A DNA stretch of 64,000 nt from contig OY986439.1 in the NCBI GenBank assembly GCA_963920525.1, positions 43,026,485-43,090,484 of the forward strand, written 5' to 3'. Every line of letters starts with the position of its first letter. Position 1 is the first letter of the stretch. Shown here one piece after another: positions 10,901 to 24,950 of this stretch. The position numbers were made by a program, and so were the translations under genes. Below the pieces are notes generated by a model, which saw only the letters and a list, made by a program, of their open reading frames with translations, searched no databases and had not been told where the DNA came from. Source of the stretch: Dichetophora obliterata (taxonomy: Eukaryota > Arthropoda > Insecta > Diptera > Sciomyzidae).

Positions 10901-13900
10901 TTTTATTTTTTTTATTTATTTTCTAAAATAAAAACTACATATCAGATAAGGACGATTCATGCATTAAAATGAGCACCAGGTCCTCGTCCTTAAGAAGGGA
11001 TACTCCTTTGTCCAAATGCCGTTTGCTCTATCTCTTGTAGTTTAGGAGTTGTAGAACACTTTTTGGAGTGGAAGCTGGCCAAAAACATGTGCTTTTTCCG
11101 TCATAACTCCCAAACCATACATCCTACAAGGACGATTTATGCACAAAATTGTTTCTAATACATATATACACAAGACTGCATATTCAGAAAAAAGTTTTCT
11201 GGAATTTGATTTTTTTCAAGAATCTTGGTTAAAATTTTTTTACAAGAATCATAGTTTTTGACGTGGTTTTTTTTGCGATTTTTTTGGTTTTTAAGCCATA
11301 ACTTCTAAACCATACATCATAAAAGGACGATTTATGCATCAAAATGTTCCTTAAGCTACTGCCCACAAGACTGTATCCTTAAAATAATTTTAAAAATTAG
11401 ATTCATGTTAATTTCATGTGCCTTTTTTATCAATTTTTATTTTTTTTATTTATTTTCTAAAATAAAAACTACATATCAGATAAGGACGATTCATGCATTA
11501 AAATGAGCACCAGGTCCTCGTCCTTCAGAAGGGATATTCCTTTGTCCAAATGCCGTTTGCTCTATCTCTTGTAGTTTAGGAGTTGTAGAACACTTTTTGG
11601 AGTGGAAGCTGGCCAAAAACATGTGCTTTTTTCCGTCATAACTCCCAAACCATACATCCTACAAGGACGATTTATGCACCAAATTGTTTCTAATACATAT
11701 ATACACAAGACTGCATATTCAGAAAAAAGTTTTCTGGAATTTGATTTTTTTCAAGAATCTTGGTTAAATTTTTTACATGAATCATAGTTTTTGACGTGGT
11801 TTTTTGCGATTTTTTTGGTTTTTTAGCAATAACTTCTAAACCATACATCATAAAAGGACGATTTATGCATCAAAATGTTCCTTAAGCTACTGCCCACAAG
11901 ACTGTATCCTTAAAATAATTTTAAAAATTTTTGCGATTTTTTTGGTTGTTTAAGCCATAACTTCTAAACCATACATCATAAAAGGACGATTTATGCATCA
12001 AAATGTTCCTTAAGCTACTGCCCACAAGACTGTATCCTTAAAATAATTTTAAAAATTAGATTTCATGTTAATTTCATGTGCCCTTTTTTGTCAATTTTTA
12101 TTTTTTTTTATTTATTTTCTAAAATAAAAACTACATATTTTAGATAAGGACGATTCATGCATTAAAATGAGCACCAGGTCCTCGTCCTTAAGAAGGGATA
12201 CTCCTTTGTCCAAATGCCGTTTGCTCTATCTCTTGTAGTTTAGGAGTTGTAGAACACTTTTTGGAGTGGAAGCTGGCCAAAAACATGTGCTTTTTCCGTC
12301 ATAACTCCCAAACCATACATCCTACAAGGACGATTTATGCACCAAATTGTTTCTAATACATATATACACAAGACTGCATATTCAGAAAAAAGTTTTCTGG
12401 AATTTGATTTTTTTCAAGAATCTTGGTTAAAATTTTTTACATGAATCATAGTTTTTGACGTGGTTTTTTGCGATTTTTTTGGTTTTTTAGCCATAACTTC
12501 TAAACCATACATCATAAAAGGACGATTTTTGCATCAAAATGTTCCTTAAGCTACTGCCCACAAGACTGTATCCTTGAAATAATTTTAAAAATTAGATTTC
12601 ATGTTAATTTCATGTGCCCGTTTTTGTCAATTTTTATTTTTTTTATTTATTTTCTAAAATAAAAACTACATATCAGATAAGGACGATTCATGCATTAAAA
12701 TGAGCACCAGGTCCTCGTCCTTAAGAAGGGATATTCCTTTGTCCAAATGCCGTTTGCTCTATCTCTTGTAGTTTAGAAGTTGTAGAACACTTTTTGGAGT
12801 GGAAGCTGGCCAAAAACATGCGCTTTTTCCGTCATAACTCCCAAACCATACATCCTACAAGGACGATTTATGCACCAAATTGTTTCTAATACATATATAC
12901 ACAAGACTGCATATTCAGAAAAAAGTTTTCTGGAATTTGATTTTTTTCAAGAATCTTGGTTAAAATTTTTTTACAAGAATCATAGTTTTTGACGTGTTTT
13001 TTTGCGATTTTTTTGGTTTTTTAGCCATAACTTCTAAACCATACATCATAAAAGGACGATTTATGCATCAAAATGTTCCTTAAGCTACTGACCACAAGAC
13101 TGTATCCTTAAAATAATTTTAAAAATTAGATTTCATGTTAATTTCATGTGCCCTTTTTTGTCAATTTTTATTTTTTTTTATTTATTTTCTAAAATAAAAA
13201 CTACATATTTTAGATAAGGACGATTCATGCATTAAAATGAGCACCAGGTCCTCGTCCTTAAGAAGGGATACTCCTTTGTCCAAATGCCGTTTGCTCTATC
13301 TCTTGTAGTTTAGGAGTTGTAGAACACTTTTTGGAGTGGAAGCTGGCCAAAAACATGTGCTTTTTCCGTCATAACTCCCAAACCATACATCCTACAAGGA
13401 CGATTTATGCACCAAATTGTTTCTAATACATATATACACAAGACTGCATATTCAGAAAAAAGTTTTCTGGAATTTGATTTTTTTCAAGAATCTTGGTTAA
13501 AATTTTTTACATGAATCATAGTTTTTGACGTGGTTTTTTGCGATTTTTTTGGTTTTTTAGCCATAACTTCTAAACCATACATCATAAAAGGACGATTTTT
13601 GCATCAAAATGTTCCTTAAGCTACTGCCCACAAGACTGTATCCTTGAAATAATTTTAAAAATTAGATTTCATGTTAATTTCATGTGCCCGTTTTTGTCAA
13701 TTTTTATTTTTTTTATTTATTTTCTAAAATAAAAACTACATATCAGATAAGGACGATTCATGCATTAAAATGAGCACCAGGTCCTCGTCCTTAAGAAGGG
13801 ATATTCCTTTGTCCAAATGCCGTTTGCTCTATCTCTTGTAGTTTAGAAGTTGTAGAACACTTTTTGGAGTGGAAGCTGGCCAAAAACATGCGCTTTTTCC

Positions 13901-16155
13901 GTCATAACTCCCAAACCATACATCCTACAAGGACGATTTATGCACCAAATTGTTTCTAATACATATATACACAAGACTGCATATTCAGAAAAAAGTTTTC
14001 TGGAATTTGATTTTTTTCAAGAATCTTGGTTAAAATTTTTTTACAAGAATCATAGTTTTTGACGTGTTTTTTTGCGATTTTTTTGGTTTTTTAGCCATAA
14101 CTTCTAAACCATACATCATAAAAGGACGATTTATGCATCAAAATGTTCCTTAAGCTACTGACCACAAGACTGTATCCTTAAAATAATTTTAAAAATTAGA
14201 TTTCATGTTAATTTCATGTGCCCTTTTTTGTCAATTTTTATTTTTTTTATTTATTTTCTAAAATAAAAACTACATATCAGATAAGGACGATTCATGCATT
14301 AAAATGAGCACCAGGTCCTCGTCCTTAAGAAGGGATACTCCTTTGTCCAAATGCCGTTTGCTCTATCTCTTGTAGTTTAGGAGTTGTAGAACACTTTTTG
14401 GAGTGGAAGCTGGCCAAAAACATGCGCTTTTTCCGTCATAACTCCCAAACCATACATCCTACAAGGACGATTTATGCACCAAATTGTTTCTAATACATAT
14501 ATACACAAGACTGCATATTCAGAAAAAAGTTTTCTGGAATTTGATTTTTTTCAAGAATCTTGGTTAAAATTTTTTACATGAATCATAGTTTTTGACGTGG
14601 TTTTTTGCGATTTTTTTGGTTTTTTAGCCATAACTTCTAAACCATACATCATAAAAGGACGATTTATACATCAAAATGTTCCTTAAGCTACTGCCCACAA
14701 GACTGTATCCTTAAAATAATTTTAAAAATTAGATTTCATGTTAATTTCATGTGCCCTTTTTTGTCAATTTTTATTTTTTTTATTTATTTTCTAAAATAAA
14801 AACTACATATCAGATAAGGACGATTCATGCATTAAAATGAGCACCATGTCCTCGTCCTTAAGAAGGGATACTCCTTTGTCCAAATGCCGTTTGCTCTATC
14901 TCTTGTAGTTTAGGAGTTGTAGAACACTTTTTGGAGTGGAAGCTGGCCAAAAACATGCGCTTTTTCCGTCATAACTCCCAAACCATACATCCTACAAGAA
15001 CGATTTATGCACCAAATTGTTTCTAATACATATATACACAAGACTGCATATTCAGAAAAAAGTTTTCTGGAATTTGATTTTTTTCAAGAATCTTGGTTAA
15101 AATTTTTTACATGAATCATAGTTTTTGACGTGGTTTTTTGCGATTTTTTTGGTTTTTTAGCCATAACTTCTAAACCATACATCATAAAAGGACGATTTAT
15201 GCATCAAAATGTTCCTTAAGCTACTGTCCAGAAGACTGTATCCTTAAAATAATTTTAAAAATTAGATTTCATGTTAATTTCATGTGCCCTTTTTTGTCAA
15301 TTTTTATTTTTCTTATTTATTTTCTAAAATAAAAACTACATATGAGATAAGGACGATTCATGCATTAAAATGAGCACCAGGTCCTCGTCCTTAAGAAGGG
15401 ATACTCCTTTGTCCAAATGCCGTTTGCTCTATCTCTTGTAGTTTAGGAGTTGTAGAACACTTTTTGGAGTGGAAGCTGGCCAAAAACATGCGCTTTTTCC
15501 GTCATAACTCCCAAACCATACATCATACAAGAACGATTTATGCACCAAATTGTTTCTAATACATATATACACAATACTGCATATTCAGAAAAAAGTTTTC
15601 TGGAATTTGATTTTTTTCAAGAATCTTGGTTAAAATTTTTTACATGAATCATAGTTTTTGACGTGGTTTTTTGCGATTTTTTTGGTTTTTTAGCCATAAC
15701 TTCTAAACCATACATCATAAAAGGACGATTTATGCATCAAAATGTTCCTTAAGCTACTGCCCACAAGACTGTATCCTTAAAATAATTTTAAAAATTAGAT
15801 TTCATGTTAATTTCATGTGCCCTTTTTTGTCAATTTTTATTTTTTTTATTTATTTTCTAAAATAAAAACTACATATCAGATAAGGACGATTCATGCATTA
15901 AAATGAGCACCATGTCCTCGTCCTTAAGAAGGGATACTCCTTTGTCCAAATGCCGTTTGCTCTATCTCTTGTAGTTTAGGAGTTGTAGAACACTTTTTGG
16001 AGTGGAAGCTGGCCAAAAACATGCGCTTTTTCCGTCATAACTCCCAAACCATACATCCTACAAGAACGATTTATGCACCAAATTGTTTCTAATACATATA
16101 TACACAAGACTGCATATTCAGAAAAAAGTTTTCTGGAATTTGATTTTTTTCAAGA
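7921..16155 (+). repeat. Higher-order repeat block H1, copy 2
   Basis: It follows copy 1 directly. Private variants of copy 1 recur in the same order: TTTATACATC (6403 and 14665), ACTGTCCAGA (6961 and 15222), CATCATACAAGAACG (7260 and 15522) and CACAATACTGC (7310 and 15571). Copy 2 differs by one internal deletion of about 0.7-0.8 kb near 11240 and one extra 1070-bp duplication at 13141-14210. Similarity to copy 1 ends near 16155, where CAAGAAACTTAGTAAAAA replaces the expected sequence. Confidence 0.88.
12071..14210 (+). repeat. Two-unit (1070-bp) tandem duplication inside H1 copy 2
   Basis: 12071-13140 and 13141-14210 are the same two-unit segment. Both carry the private variants ACATATTTTAGATAAGG, CGATTTTTGCATC, TGTGCCCGTTTTTG and GTTTAGAAGTTG, which occur only once in the matching part of copy 1 (about 4870-5940). 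Confidence 0.9.
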
Positions 16156-19100
16156 AACTTAGTAAAAATTTTTTACATGAATCATAGTTTTTGACGTGGT
16201 TTTTTGCGATTTTTTTGGTTTTTTAGCCATAACTTCTAAACCATACATCATAAAAGGACGATTTATGCATCAAAATGTTCCTTAAGCTACTGTCCAGAAG
16301 ACTGTATCCTTAAAATAATTTTAAAAATTAGATTTCATGTTAATTTCATGTGCCCTTTTTTGTCAATTTTTATTTTTCTTATTTATTTTCTAAAATAAAA
16401 ACTACATATGAGATAAGGACGATTCATGCATTAAAATGAGCACCAGGTCCTCGTCCTTAAGAAGGGATACTCCTTTGTCCAAATGCCGTTTGCTCTATCT
16501 CTTGTAGTTTAGGAGTTGTAGAACACTTTTTGGAGTGGAAGCTGGCCAAAAACATGCGCTTTTTCCGTCATAACTCCCAAACCATACATCCTACAAGAAC
16601 GATTTATGCACCAAATTGTTTCTAATACATATATACACAAGACTGCATATTCAGAAAAAAGTTTTCTGGAATTTGATTTTTTTCAAGAATCTTGGTTAAA
16701 ATTTTTTTACAAGAATCATAGTTTTTGACGTGGTTTTTTGCGATTTTTTTGGTTTTTTAGCCATAACTTCTAAACCATACATCATAAAAAGACGATTTAT
16801 GCATCAAAATGTTCCTTAAGCTACTGCCCACAAGACTGTATCCTTAAAATAATTTTAAAAATTAGATTTCATGTTAATTTCATGTGCCCTTTTTTGTCAA
16901 TTTTTATTTTTTTTATTTATTTTCTAAAATAAAAACTACATATCAGATAAGGACGATTCATGCATTAAAATGAGCACCATGTCCTCGTCCTTAAGAAGGG
17001 ATTACTCCTTTGTCCAAATGCCGTTTGCTCTATCTCTTGTAGTTTAGGAGTTGTAGAACACTTTTTGGAGTGGAAGCTGGCCAAAAACATGCGCTTTTTC
17101 CGTCATAACTCCCAAACCATACATCCTACAAGAACGATTTATGCACCAAATTGTTTCTAATACATATATACACAAGACTGCATATTCAGAAAAAAGTTTT
17201 CTGGAATTTGATTTTTTTCAAGAATCTTGGTTAAAATTTTTTACATGAATCATAGTTTTTGACGTGGTTTTTTGCGATTTTTTTGGTTTTTTAGCCATAA
17301 CTTCTAAACCATACATCATAAAAGGACGATTTATGCATCAAAATGTTCCTTAAGCTACTGCCCACAAGACTGTATCCTTAAAATAATTTTAAAAATTAGA
17401 TTTCATGTTAATTTCATGTGCCCTTTTTTGTCAATTTTTATTTTTTTTATTTATTTTCTAAAATAAAAACTACATATCAGATAAGGACGATTCATGCATT
17501 AAAATGAGCACCAGGTCCTCGTCCTTAAGAAGGGATACTCCTTTGTCCAAATGCCGTTTGCTCTATCTCTTGTAGTTTAGGAGTTGTAGAACACTTTTTG
17601 GAGTGGAAGCTGGCCAAAAACATGCGCTTTTTCCGTCATAACTCCCAAACCATACATCCTACAAGAACGATTTATGCACCAAATTGTTTCTAATACATAT
17701 ATACACAAGACTGCATATTCAGAAAAAAGTTTTCTGGAATTTGATTTTTTTCAAGAATCTTGGTTAAAATTTTTTTACAAGAATCATAGTTTTTGACGTG
17801 GTTTTTTGCGATTTTTTTGGTTTTTTAGCCATAACTTCTAAACCATACATCATAAAAAGACGATTTATGCATCAAAATGTTCCTTAAGCTACTGCCCACA
17901 AGACTGTATCCTTAAAATAATTTTAAAAATTAGATTTCATGTTAATTTCATGTGCCCTTTTTTGTCAATTTTTATTTTTTTTATTTATTTTCTAAAATAA
18001 AAACTACATATCAGATAAGGACGATTCATGCATTAAAATGAGCACCATGTCCTCGTCCTTAAGAAGGGATTACTCCTTTGTCCAAATGCCGTTTGCTCTA
18101 TCTCTTGTAGTTTAGGAGTTGTAGAACACTTTTTGGAGTGGAAGCTGGCCAAAAACATGCGCTTTTTCCGTCATAACTCCCAAACCATACATCCTACAAG
18201 AACGATTTATGCACCAAATTGTTTCTAATACATATATACACAAGACTGCATATTCAGAAAAAAGTTTTCTGGAATTTGATTTTTTTCAAGAATCTTGGTT
18301 AAAATTTTTTACATGAATCATAGTTTTTGACGTGGTTTTTTGCGATTTTTTTGGTTTTTTAGCCATAACTTCTAAACCATACATCATAAAAGGACGATTT
18401 ATGCATCAAAATGTTCCTTAAGCTACTGCCCACAAGACTGTATCCTTAAAATAATTTTAAAAATTAGATTTCATGTTAATTTCATGTGCCCTTTTTTGTC
18501 AATTTTTATTTTTTTTATTTATTTTCTAAAATAAAAACTACATATCAGATAAGGACGATTCATGCATTAAAATGAGCACCAGGTCCTCGTCCTTAAGAAG
18601 GGATACTCCTTTGTCCAAATGCCGTTTGCTCTATCTCTTGTAGTTTAGGAGTTGTAGAACACTTTTTGGAGTGGAAGCTGGCCAAAAACATGTGCTTTTT
18701 CCGTCATAACTCCCAAACCATACATCCTACAAGGACGATTTATGCACCAAATTGTTTCTAATACATATATACACAAGACTGCATATTCAGAAAAAAGTTT
18801 TCTGAAATTTGATTATTTTCAAGAATCTTAGTAAAAATTTTTTACAAGAATCATAGTTTTTGACGTCGTTTTTTGCGATTTTTTTGGTTTTTTAGCCATA
18901 ACTTCTAAACCATACATCATAAAAGGACGATTTATGCATCAAAATGTTCCTTAAGCTACTGCCCACAAGACTGTATCGTTAAAATAATTTTAAAAATTAG
19001 ATTTCATGTTAATTTCATGTGCCCGTTTTTGTCAATTTTTATTTTTTTTATTTATTTTCTAAAATAAAAACTACATATCAGATAAGGACGATTCATGCAT

Positions 19101-20460
19101 TAAAATGAGCACCAGGTCCTCGTCCTTAAGAAGGGATATTCCTTTGTCCAAATGCCGTTTGCTCTATCTCTTGTAGTTTAGGAGTTGTAGAACACTTTTT
19201 GGAGTGGAAGCTGGCCAAAAACATGCGCTTTTTCCGTCATAACTCCCAAACCATACATCCTACAAGAACGATTTATGCACCAAATTGTTTCTAATACATA
19301 TATACACAAGACTGCATATTCAGAAAAAAGTTTTCTGGAATTTGATTTTTTTCAAGAATCTTGGTTAAAATTTCTTTACAAGAATCATAGTTTTTGACGT
19401 GGTTTTTTGCGATTTTTTTGGTTTTTTAGCCATAACTTCTAAACCATACATCATAAAAGGACGAATTATGCATCAAAATGTTCCTTAAGCTATTGCCCAC
19501 AAGACTGTATCCTTGAAATAATTTTAAAAATTAGATTTCATGTTAATTTCATGTGCCCTTTTTTATCAATTTTTATTTTTTTTATTTATTTTCTAAAATA
19601 AAAACTACATATCAGATAAGGACGATTCATGCATTAAAATGAGCACCAGGTCTTCGTCCTTAAGAAGGGATACTCCTTTGTCCAAATGCCGTTTGCTCTA
19701 TCTCTTGTAGTTTAGGAGTTGTAGAACACTTTTTGGAGTGGAAGCTGGCCAAAAACATGTGCTTTTTCCGTCATAACTCCCAAACCATACATCCTACAAG
19801 GACGATTTATGCACCAAATTGTTTCTAATACATATATACACAAGACTGCATATTCAGAAAAAAGTTTTCTGAAATTTGATTTATTTCAAGAATCTTAGTA
19901 AAATTTTTTTACATGAATCATAGTTTTTGACGTGGTTTTTTGCGATTTTTTTGGTTTTTTAGCCATAACTTCTAAACCATACATCATAAAAGGACGATTT
20001 ATGCATCAAAATGTTTCTTAAGCTATTGCCCACAAGACTGTATCCTTGAAATAATTTTAAAAATTAGATTTCATGTTAATTTCATGTGCCCTTTTTTATC
20101 AATTTTTATTTTTTTTATTTATTTTCTAAAATAAAAACTACATATCAGACAAGGACGATTCATGCATTAAAATGAGCACCAGGTCCTCGTCCTTAAGAAG
20201 GGATACTCCTTTGTCCAAATGCCGTTTGCTCTATCTCTTGTAGTTTAGGAGTTGTAGAACACTTTTTGGAGTGGAAGCTGGCCAAAAACATGCGCTTTTT
20301 CCGTCATAACTCCCAAACCATACATCCTACAAGGACGATTTATGCACCAAATTGTTTCTAATACATATAAACACAAGACTGCATATTCAGAAAAAAGTTT
20401 TCTGGAATTTGATTTTTTACAAGAAACTTAGTAAAAATTTTTTACAAGAATCATAGTTTT
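16155..20460 (+). repeat. Satellite segment with divergent, edge-like units
   Basis: Units here carry variants that are rare elsewhere: CTTAGTAAAA in place of CTTGGTTAAAA (16156, 18830, 19895, 20430), GACGTCGTTT in place of GACGTGGTTT (18860, 20462) and TTTTCTGAAATTTG (18800, 19866). The same variants recur at the right end of the array (57146-57215). The stretch also contains 1067-bp dimers, for example the private CATAAAAAGACG at 16786 and 17854. Confidence 0.75.
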
Positions 20461-23199
20461 TGACGTCGTTTTTTGCGATTTTTTTGGTTTTTTAGCCATA
20501 ACTTCTAAACCATACATCATAAAAGGACGATTTATGCATCAAAATGTTCCTTAAGCTACTGTCCAGAAGACTGTATCCTTAAAATAATTTTAAAAATTAG
20601 ATTTCATGTTAATTTCATGTGCCCTTTTTTGTCAATTTTTATTTTTCTTATTTATTTTCTAAAATAAAAACTACATATGAGATAAGGACGATTCATGCAT
20701 TAAAATGAGCACCAGGTCCTCGTCCTTAAGAAGGGATACTCCTTTGTCCAAATGCCGTTTGCTCTATCTCTTGTAGTTTAGGAGTTGTAGAACACTTTTT
20801 GGAGTGGAAGCTGGCCAAAAACATGCGCTTTTTCCGTCATAACTCCCAAACCATACATCCTACAAGGACGATTTATGCACCAAATTGTTTCTAATACATA
20901 TATACACAAGACTGCATATTCAAAAAAAGTTTTCTGGAATTTGATTTTTTTCAAGAATCTTGGTTAAAATTTTTTTACAAGAATCATAGTTTTTGTTGTG
21001 TTTTTTTGCGATTTTTTTGGTTTTTTAGCCATAACTTCTAAACCATACATCATAAAAGGACGATTTATGCATCAAAATGTTCCTTAAGCTACTGCCCACA
21101 AGACTTTATCCTTAAAATAATTTTAAAAATTAGATTTCATGTTAATTTCATGTGCCCTTTTTTGTCAATTTTTATTTTTTTTATTTATTTTCTAAAATAA
21201 AAACTACATATCAGATAAGGACGATTCATGCATTAAAATGAGCACCATGTCCTCGTCCTTAAGAAGGGATACTCCTTTGTCCAAATGCCGTTTGCTCTAT
21301 CTCTTGTAGTTTAGGAGTTGTAGAACACTTTTTGGAGTGGAAGCTGGCCAAAAACATGCGCTTTTTCCGTCATAACTCCCAAACCATACATCCTACAAGA
21401 ACGATTTATGCACCAAATTGTTTCTAATACATATATACACAAGACTGCATATTCAGAAAAAAGTTTTCTGGAATTTGATTTTTTTCAAGAATCTTGGTTA
21501 AAATTTTTTACATGAATCATAGTTTTTGACGTGGTTTTTTGCGATTTTTTTGGTTTTTAGCCATAACTTCTAAACCATACATCATAAAAGGACGATTTAT
21601 GCATCAAAATGTTCCTTAAGCTACTGCCCACAAGACTGTATCCTTAAAATAATTTTAAAAATTAGATTTCATGTTAATTTCATGTGCCCTTTTTTGTCAA
21701 TTTTTATTTTTTTTATTTATTTTCTAAAATAAAAACTACACATCAGATAAGGACGATTCATGCATTAAAATGAGCACCATGTCCTCGTCCTTAAGAAGGG
21801 ATTACTCCTTTGTCCAAATGCCGTTTGCTCTATCTCTTGTAGTTTAGGAGTTGTAGAACACTTTTTGGAGTGGAAGCTGCCAAAAACATGCGCTTTTTCC
21901 GTCATAACTCCCAAACCATACATCCTACAAGAACGATTTATGCACCAAATTGTTTCTAATACATATATACTCAAGACTGCATATTCAGAAAAAAGTTTTC
22001 TGGAATTTGATTTTTTTCAAGAATCTTGGTTAAAATTTTTTACATGAATCATAGTTTTTGACGTGGTTTTTTGCGATTTTTTTGGTTTTTTAGCCATAAC
22101 TTCTAAACCATACATCATAAAAGGACGATTTATGCATCAAAATGTTCCTTAAGCTACTGCCCACAAGACTGTATCCTTAAAATAATTTTAAAAATTAGAT
22201 TTCATGTTAATTTCATGTGCCCTTTTTTGTCAATTTTTATTTGTTTTATTTATTTTCTAAAATAAAAACTACATATCAGATAAGGACGATTCATGCATTA
22301 AAATGAGCTCCATGTCCTCGTCCTTAAGAAGGGATACTCCTTTGTCCAAATGCCGTTTGCTCTATCTCTTGTAGTTTAGGAGTTGTAGAACACTTTTTGG
22401 AGTGGAAGCTGGCCAAAAACATGCGCTTTTTCCGTCATAACTCCCAAACCATACATCCTACAAGAACGATTTATGCACCAAATTGTTTCTAATACATATA
22501 TACACAAGACTGCATATTCAGAAAAAAGTTTTCTGGAATTTGATTTTTTTCAAGAATCTTGGTTAAAATTTTTTACATGAATCATAGTTTTTGACGTGGT
22601 TTTTTGCGATTTTTTTGGTTTTTTAGCCATAACTTCTAAACCATACATCATAAAAGGACGATTTATGCATCAAAATGTTCCTTAAGCTACTGACCACAAG
22701 ACTGTATCCTTAAAATAATTTTAAAAATTAGATTTCATGTTAATTTCATGTGCCCTTTTTTGTCAATTTTAATTTTTTTTATTTATTTTCTAAAATAAAA
22801 ACTACATATCAGATAAGGACGATTCATGCATTAAAATGAGCACCAGGTCCTCGTCCTTAAGAAGGGATACTCCTTTGTCCAAATGCCGTTTGCTCTATCT
22901 CTTGTAGTTTAGGAGTTGTAGAACACTTTTTGGAGTGGAAGCTGGCCAAAAACATGCGCTTTTTCCGTCATAACTCCCAAACCATACATCCTACAAGGAC
23001 GATTTATGCACCAAATTGTTTCTAATACATATATACACAAGACTGCATATTCAGAAAAAAGTTTTCTGGAATTTGATTTTTTTCAAGAATCTTGGTTAAA
23101 ATTTTTTTACAAGAATCATAGTTTTTGACGTGGTTTTTTGCGATTTTTTTGGTTTTTTAGTCATAACTTCTAAACCATACATCATAAAAGGACGATTTA

Positions 23200-24950
23200 T
23201 GCATCAAAATGTTCCTTAAGCTACTGCCCACAAGACTGTATCCTTAAAATAATTTTAAAAATTAGATTTCATGTTAATTTCATGTGCCCTTTTTTGTCAA
23301 TTTTTATTTTTTTTATTTATTTTCTAAAATAAAAACTACACATCAGATAAGGACGATTCATGCATTAAAATGAGCACCATGTCCTCGTCCTTAAGAAGGG
23401 ATTACTCCTTTGTCCAAATGCCGTTTGCTCTATCTCTTGTAGTTTAGGAGTTGTAGAACACTTTTTGGAGTGGAAGCTGGCCAAAAACATGCGCTTTTTC
23501 CGTCATAACTCCCAAACCATACATCCTACAAGGACGATTTATGCACCAAATTGTTTCTAATACATATATACACAAGACTGCATATTCAGAAAAAAGTTTT
23601 CTGGAATTTGATTTTTTTCAAGAATCTTGGTTAAAATTTTTTACATGAATCATAGTTTTTGACGTGGTTTTTTGCGATTTTTTTGGTTTTTTAGCCATAA
23701 CTTCTAAACCATACATCATAAAAGGACGATTTATGCATCAAAATGTTCCTTAAGCTACTGCCCACAAGACTGTATCCTTAAAATAATTTTAAAAATTAGA
23801 TTTCATGTTAATTTCATGTGCCCTTTTTTGTCAATTTTTATTTTTTTTATTTATTTTCTAAAATAAAAACTACATATCAGATAAGGACGATTCATGCATT
23901 AAAATGAGCACCATGTCCTCGTCCTTAAGAAGGGATACTCCTTTGTCCAAATGCCGTTTGCTCTATCTCTTGTAGTTTAGGAGTTGTAGAACACTTTTTG
24001 GAGTGGAAGCTGGCCAAAAACATGCGCTTTTTCCGTCATAACTCCCAAACCATACATCCTACAAGAACGATTTATGCACCAAATTGTTTCTAATACATAT
24101 ATACACAAGACTGCATATTCAGAAAAAAGTTTTCTGGAATTTGATTTTTTTCAAGAATCTTGGTTAAAATTTTTTACATGAATCATAGTTTTTGACGTGG
24201 TTTTTTGCGATTTTTTTGGTTTTTTAGCCATTTTTTATGCGATTTTTTTGGTTTTTTAGTTATAACTTCTAAACCATACATCATAAAAGGACGATTTATG
24301 CATCAAAATGTTCCTTAAGCTACTGCCCACAAGACTGTATCCTTAAAATAATTTTAAAAATTAGATTTCATGTTAATTTCATGTGCCCTTTTTTGTCAAT
24401 TTTTATTTTTTTTATTTATTTTCTAAAATAAAAACTACATATCAGATAAGGACGATTCATGCATTAAAATGAGCACCAGGTCCTCGTCCTTCAGAAGGGA
24501 TACTCCTTTGTCCAAATGCCGTTTGCTCTATCTCTTGTAGTTTAGGAGTTGTAGAACACTTTTTGGAGTGGAAGCTGGCCAAAAACATGCGCTTTTTCCG
24601 TCATAACTCCCAAACCATACATCCTACAAGGACGATTTATGCACCAAATTGTTTCTAATACATATATACACAAGACTGCATATTCAGAAAAAAGTTTTCT
24701 GGAATTTGATTTTTTTCAAGAATCTTGGTTAAAATTTTTTACATGAATCATAGTTTTTGACGTGGTTTTTTGCGATTTTTTTGGTTTTTTAACCATAACT
24801 TCTAAACCATACATCATAAAAGGACGATTTATGCATCAAAATGTTCCTTAAGCTACTGCCCACAAGACTGTATCCTTAAAATAATTTTAAAAATTAGATT
24901 TCATGTTAATTTCATGTGCCCTTTTTTATCAATTTTTATTTTTTTTATTT
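23200..24950 (+). repeat. Higher-order repeat block H2, copy 1
   Basis: It shares with 31635-33385, at an offset of 8435, the private variants CTACACATCAG (23336 and 31771), an inserted second copy of GCGATTTTTTTGGTTTTTTAG after AGCCA (24226 and 32661), CCTTCAGAAGG (24488 and 32924) and CCTTTTTTATCAA. Confidence 0.75.

Noticed and set aside
21765..21974. Minus-strand open frame of 69 codons in the satellite
   Set aside because: It exists because of a one-base deletion (GAAGCTGCCAAAA) in this unit; other units have no such frame.
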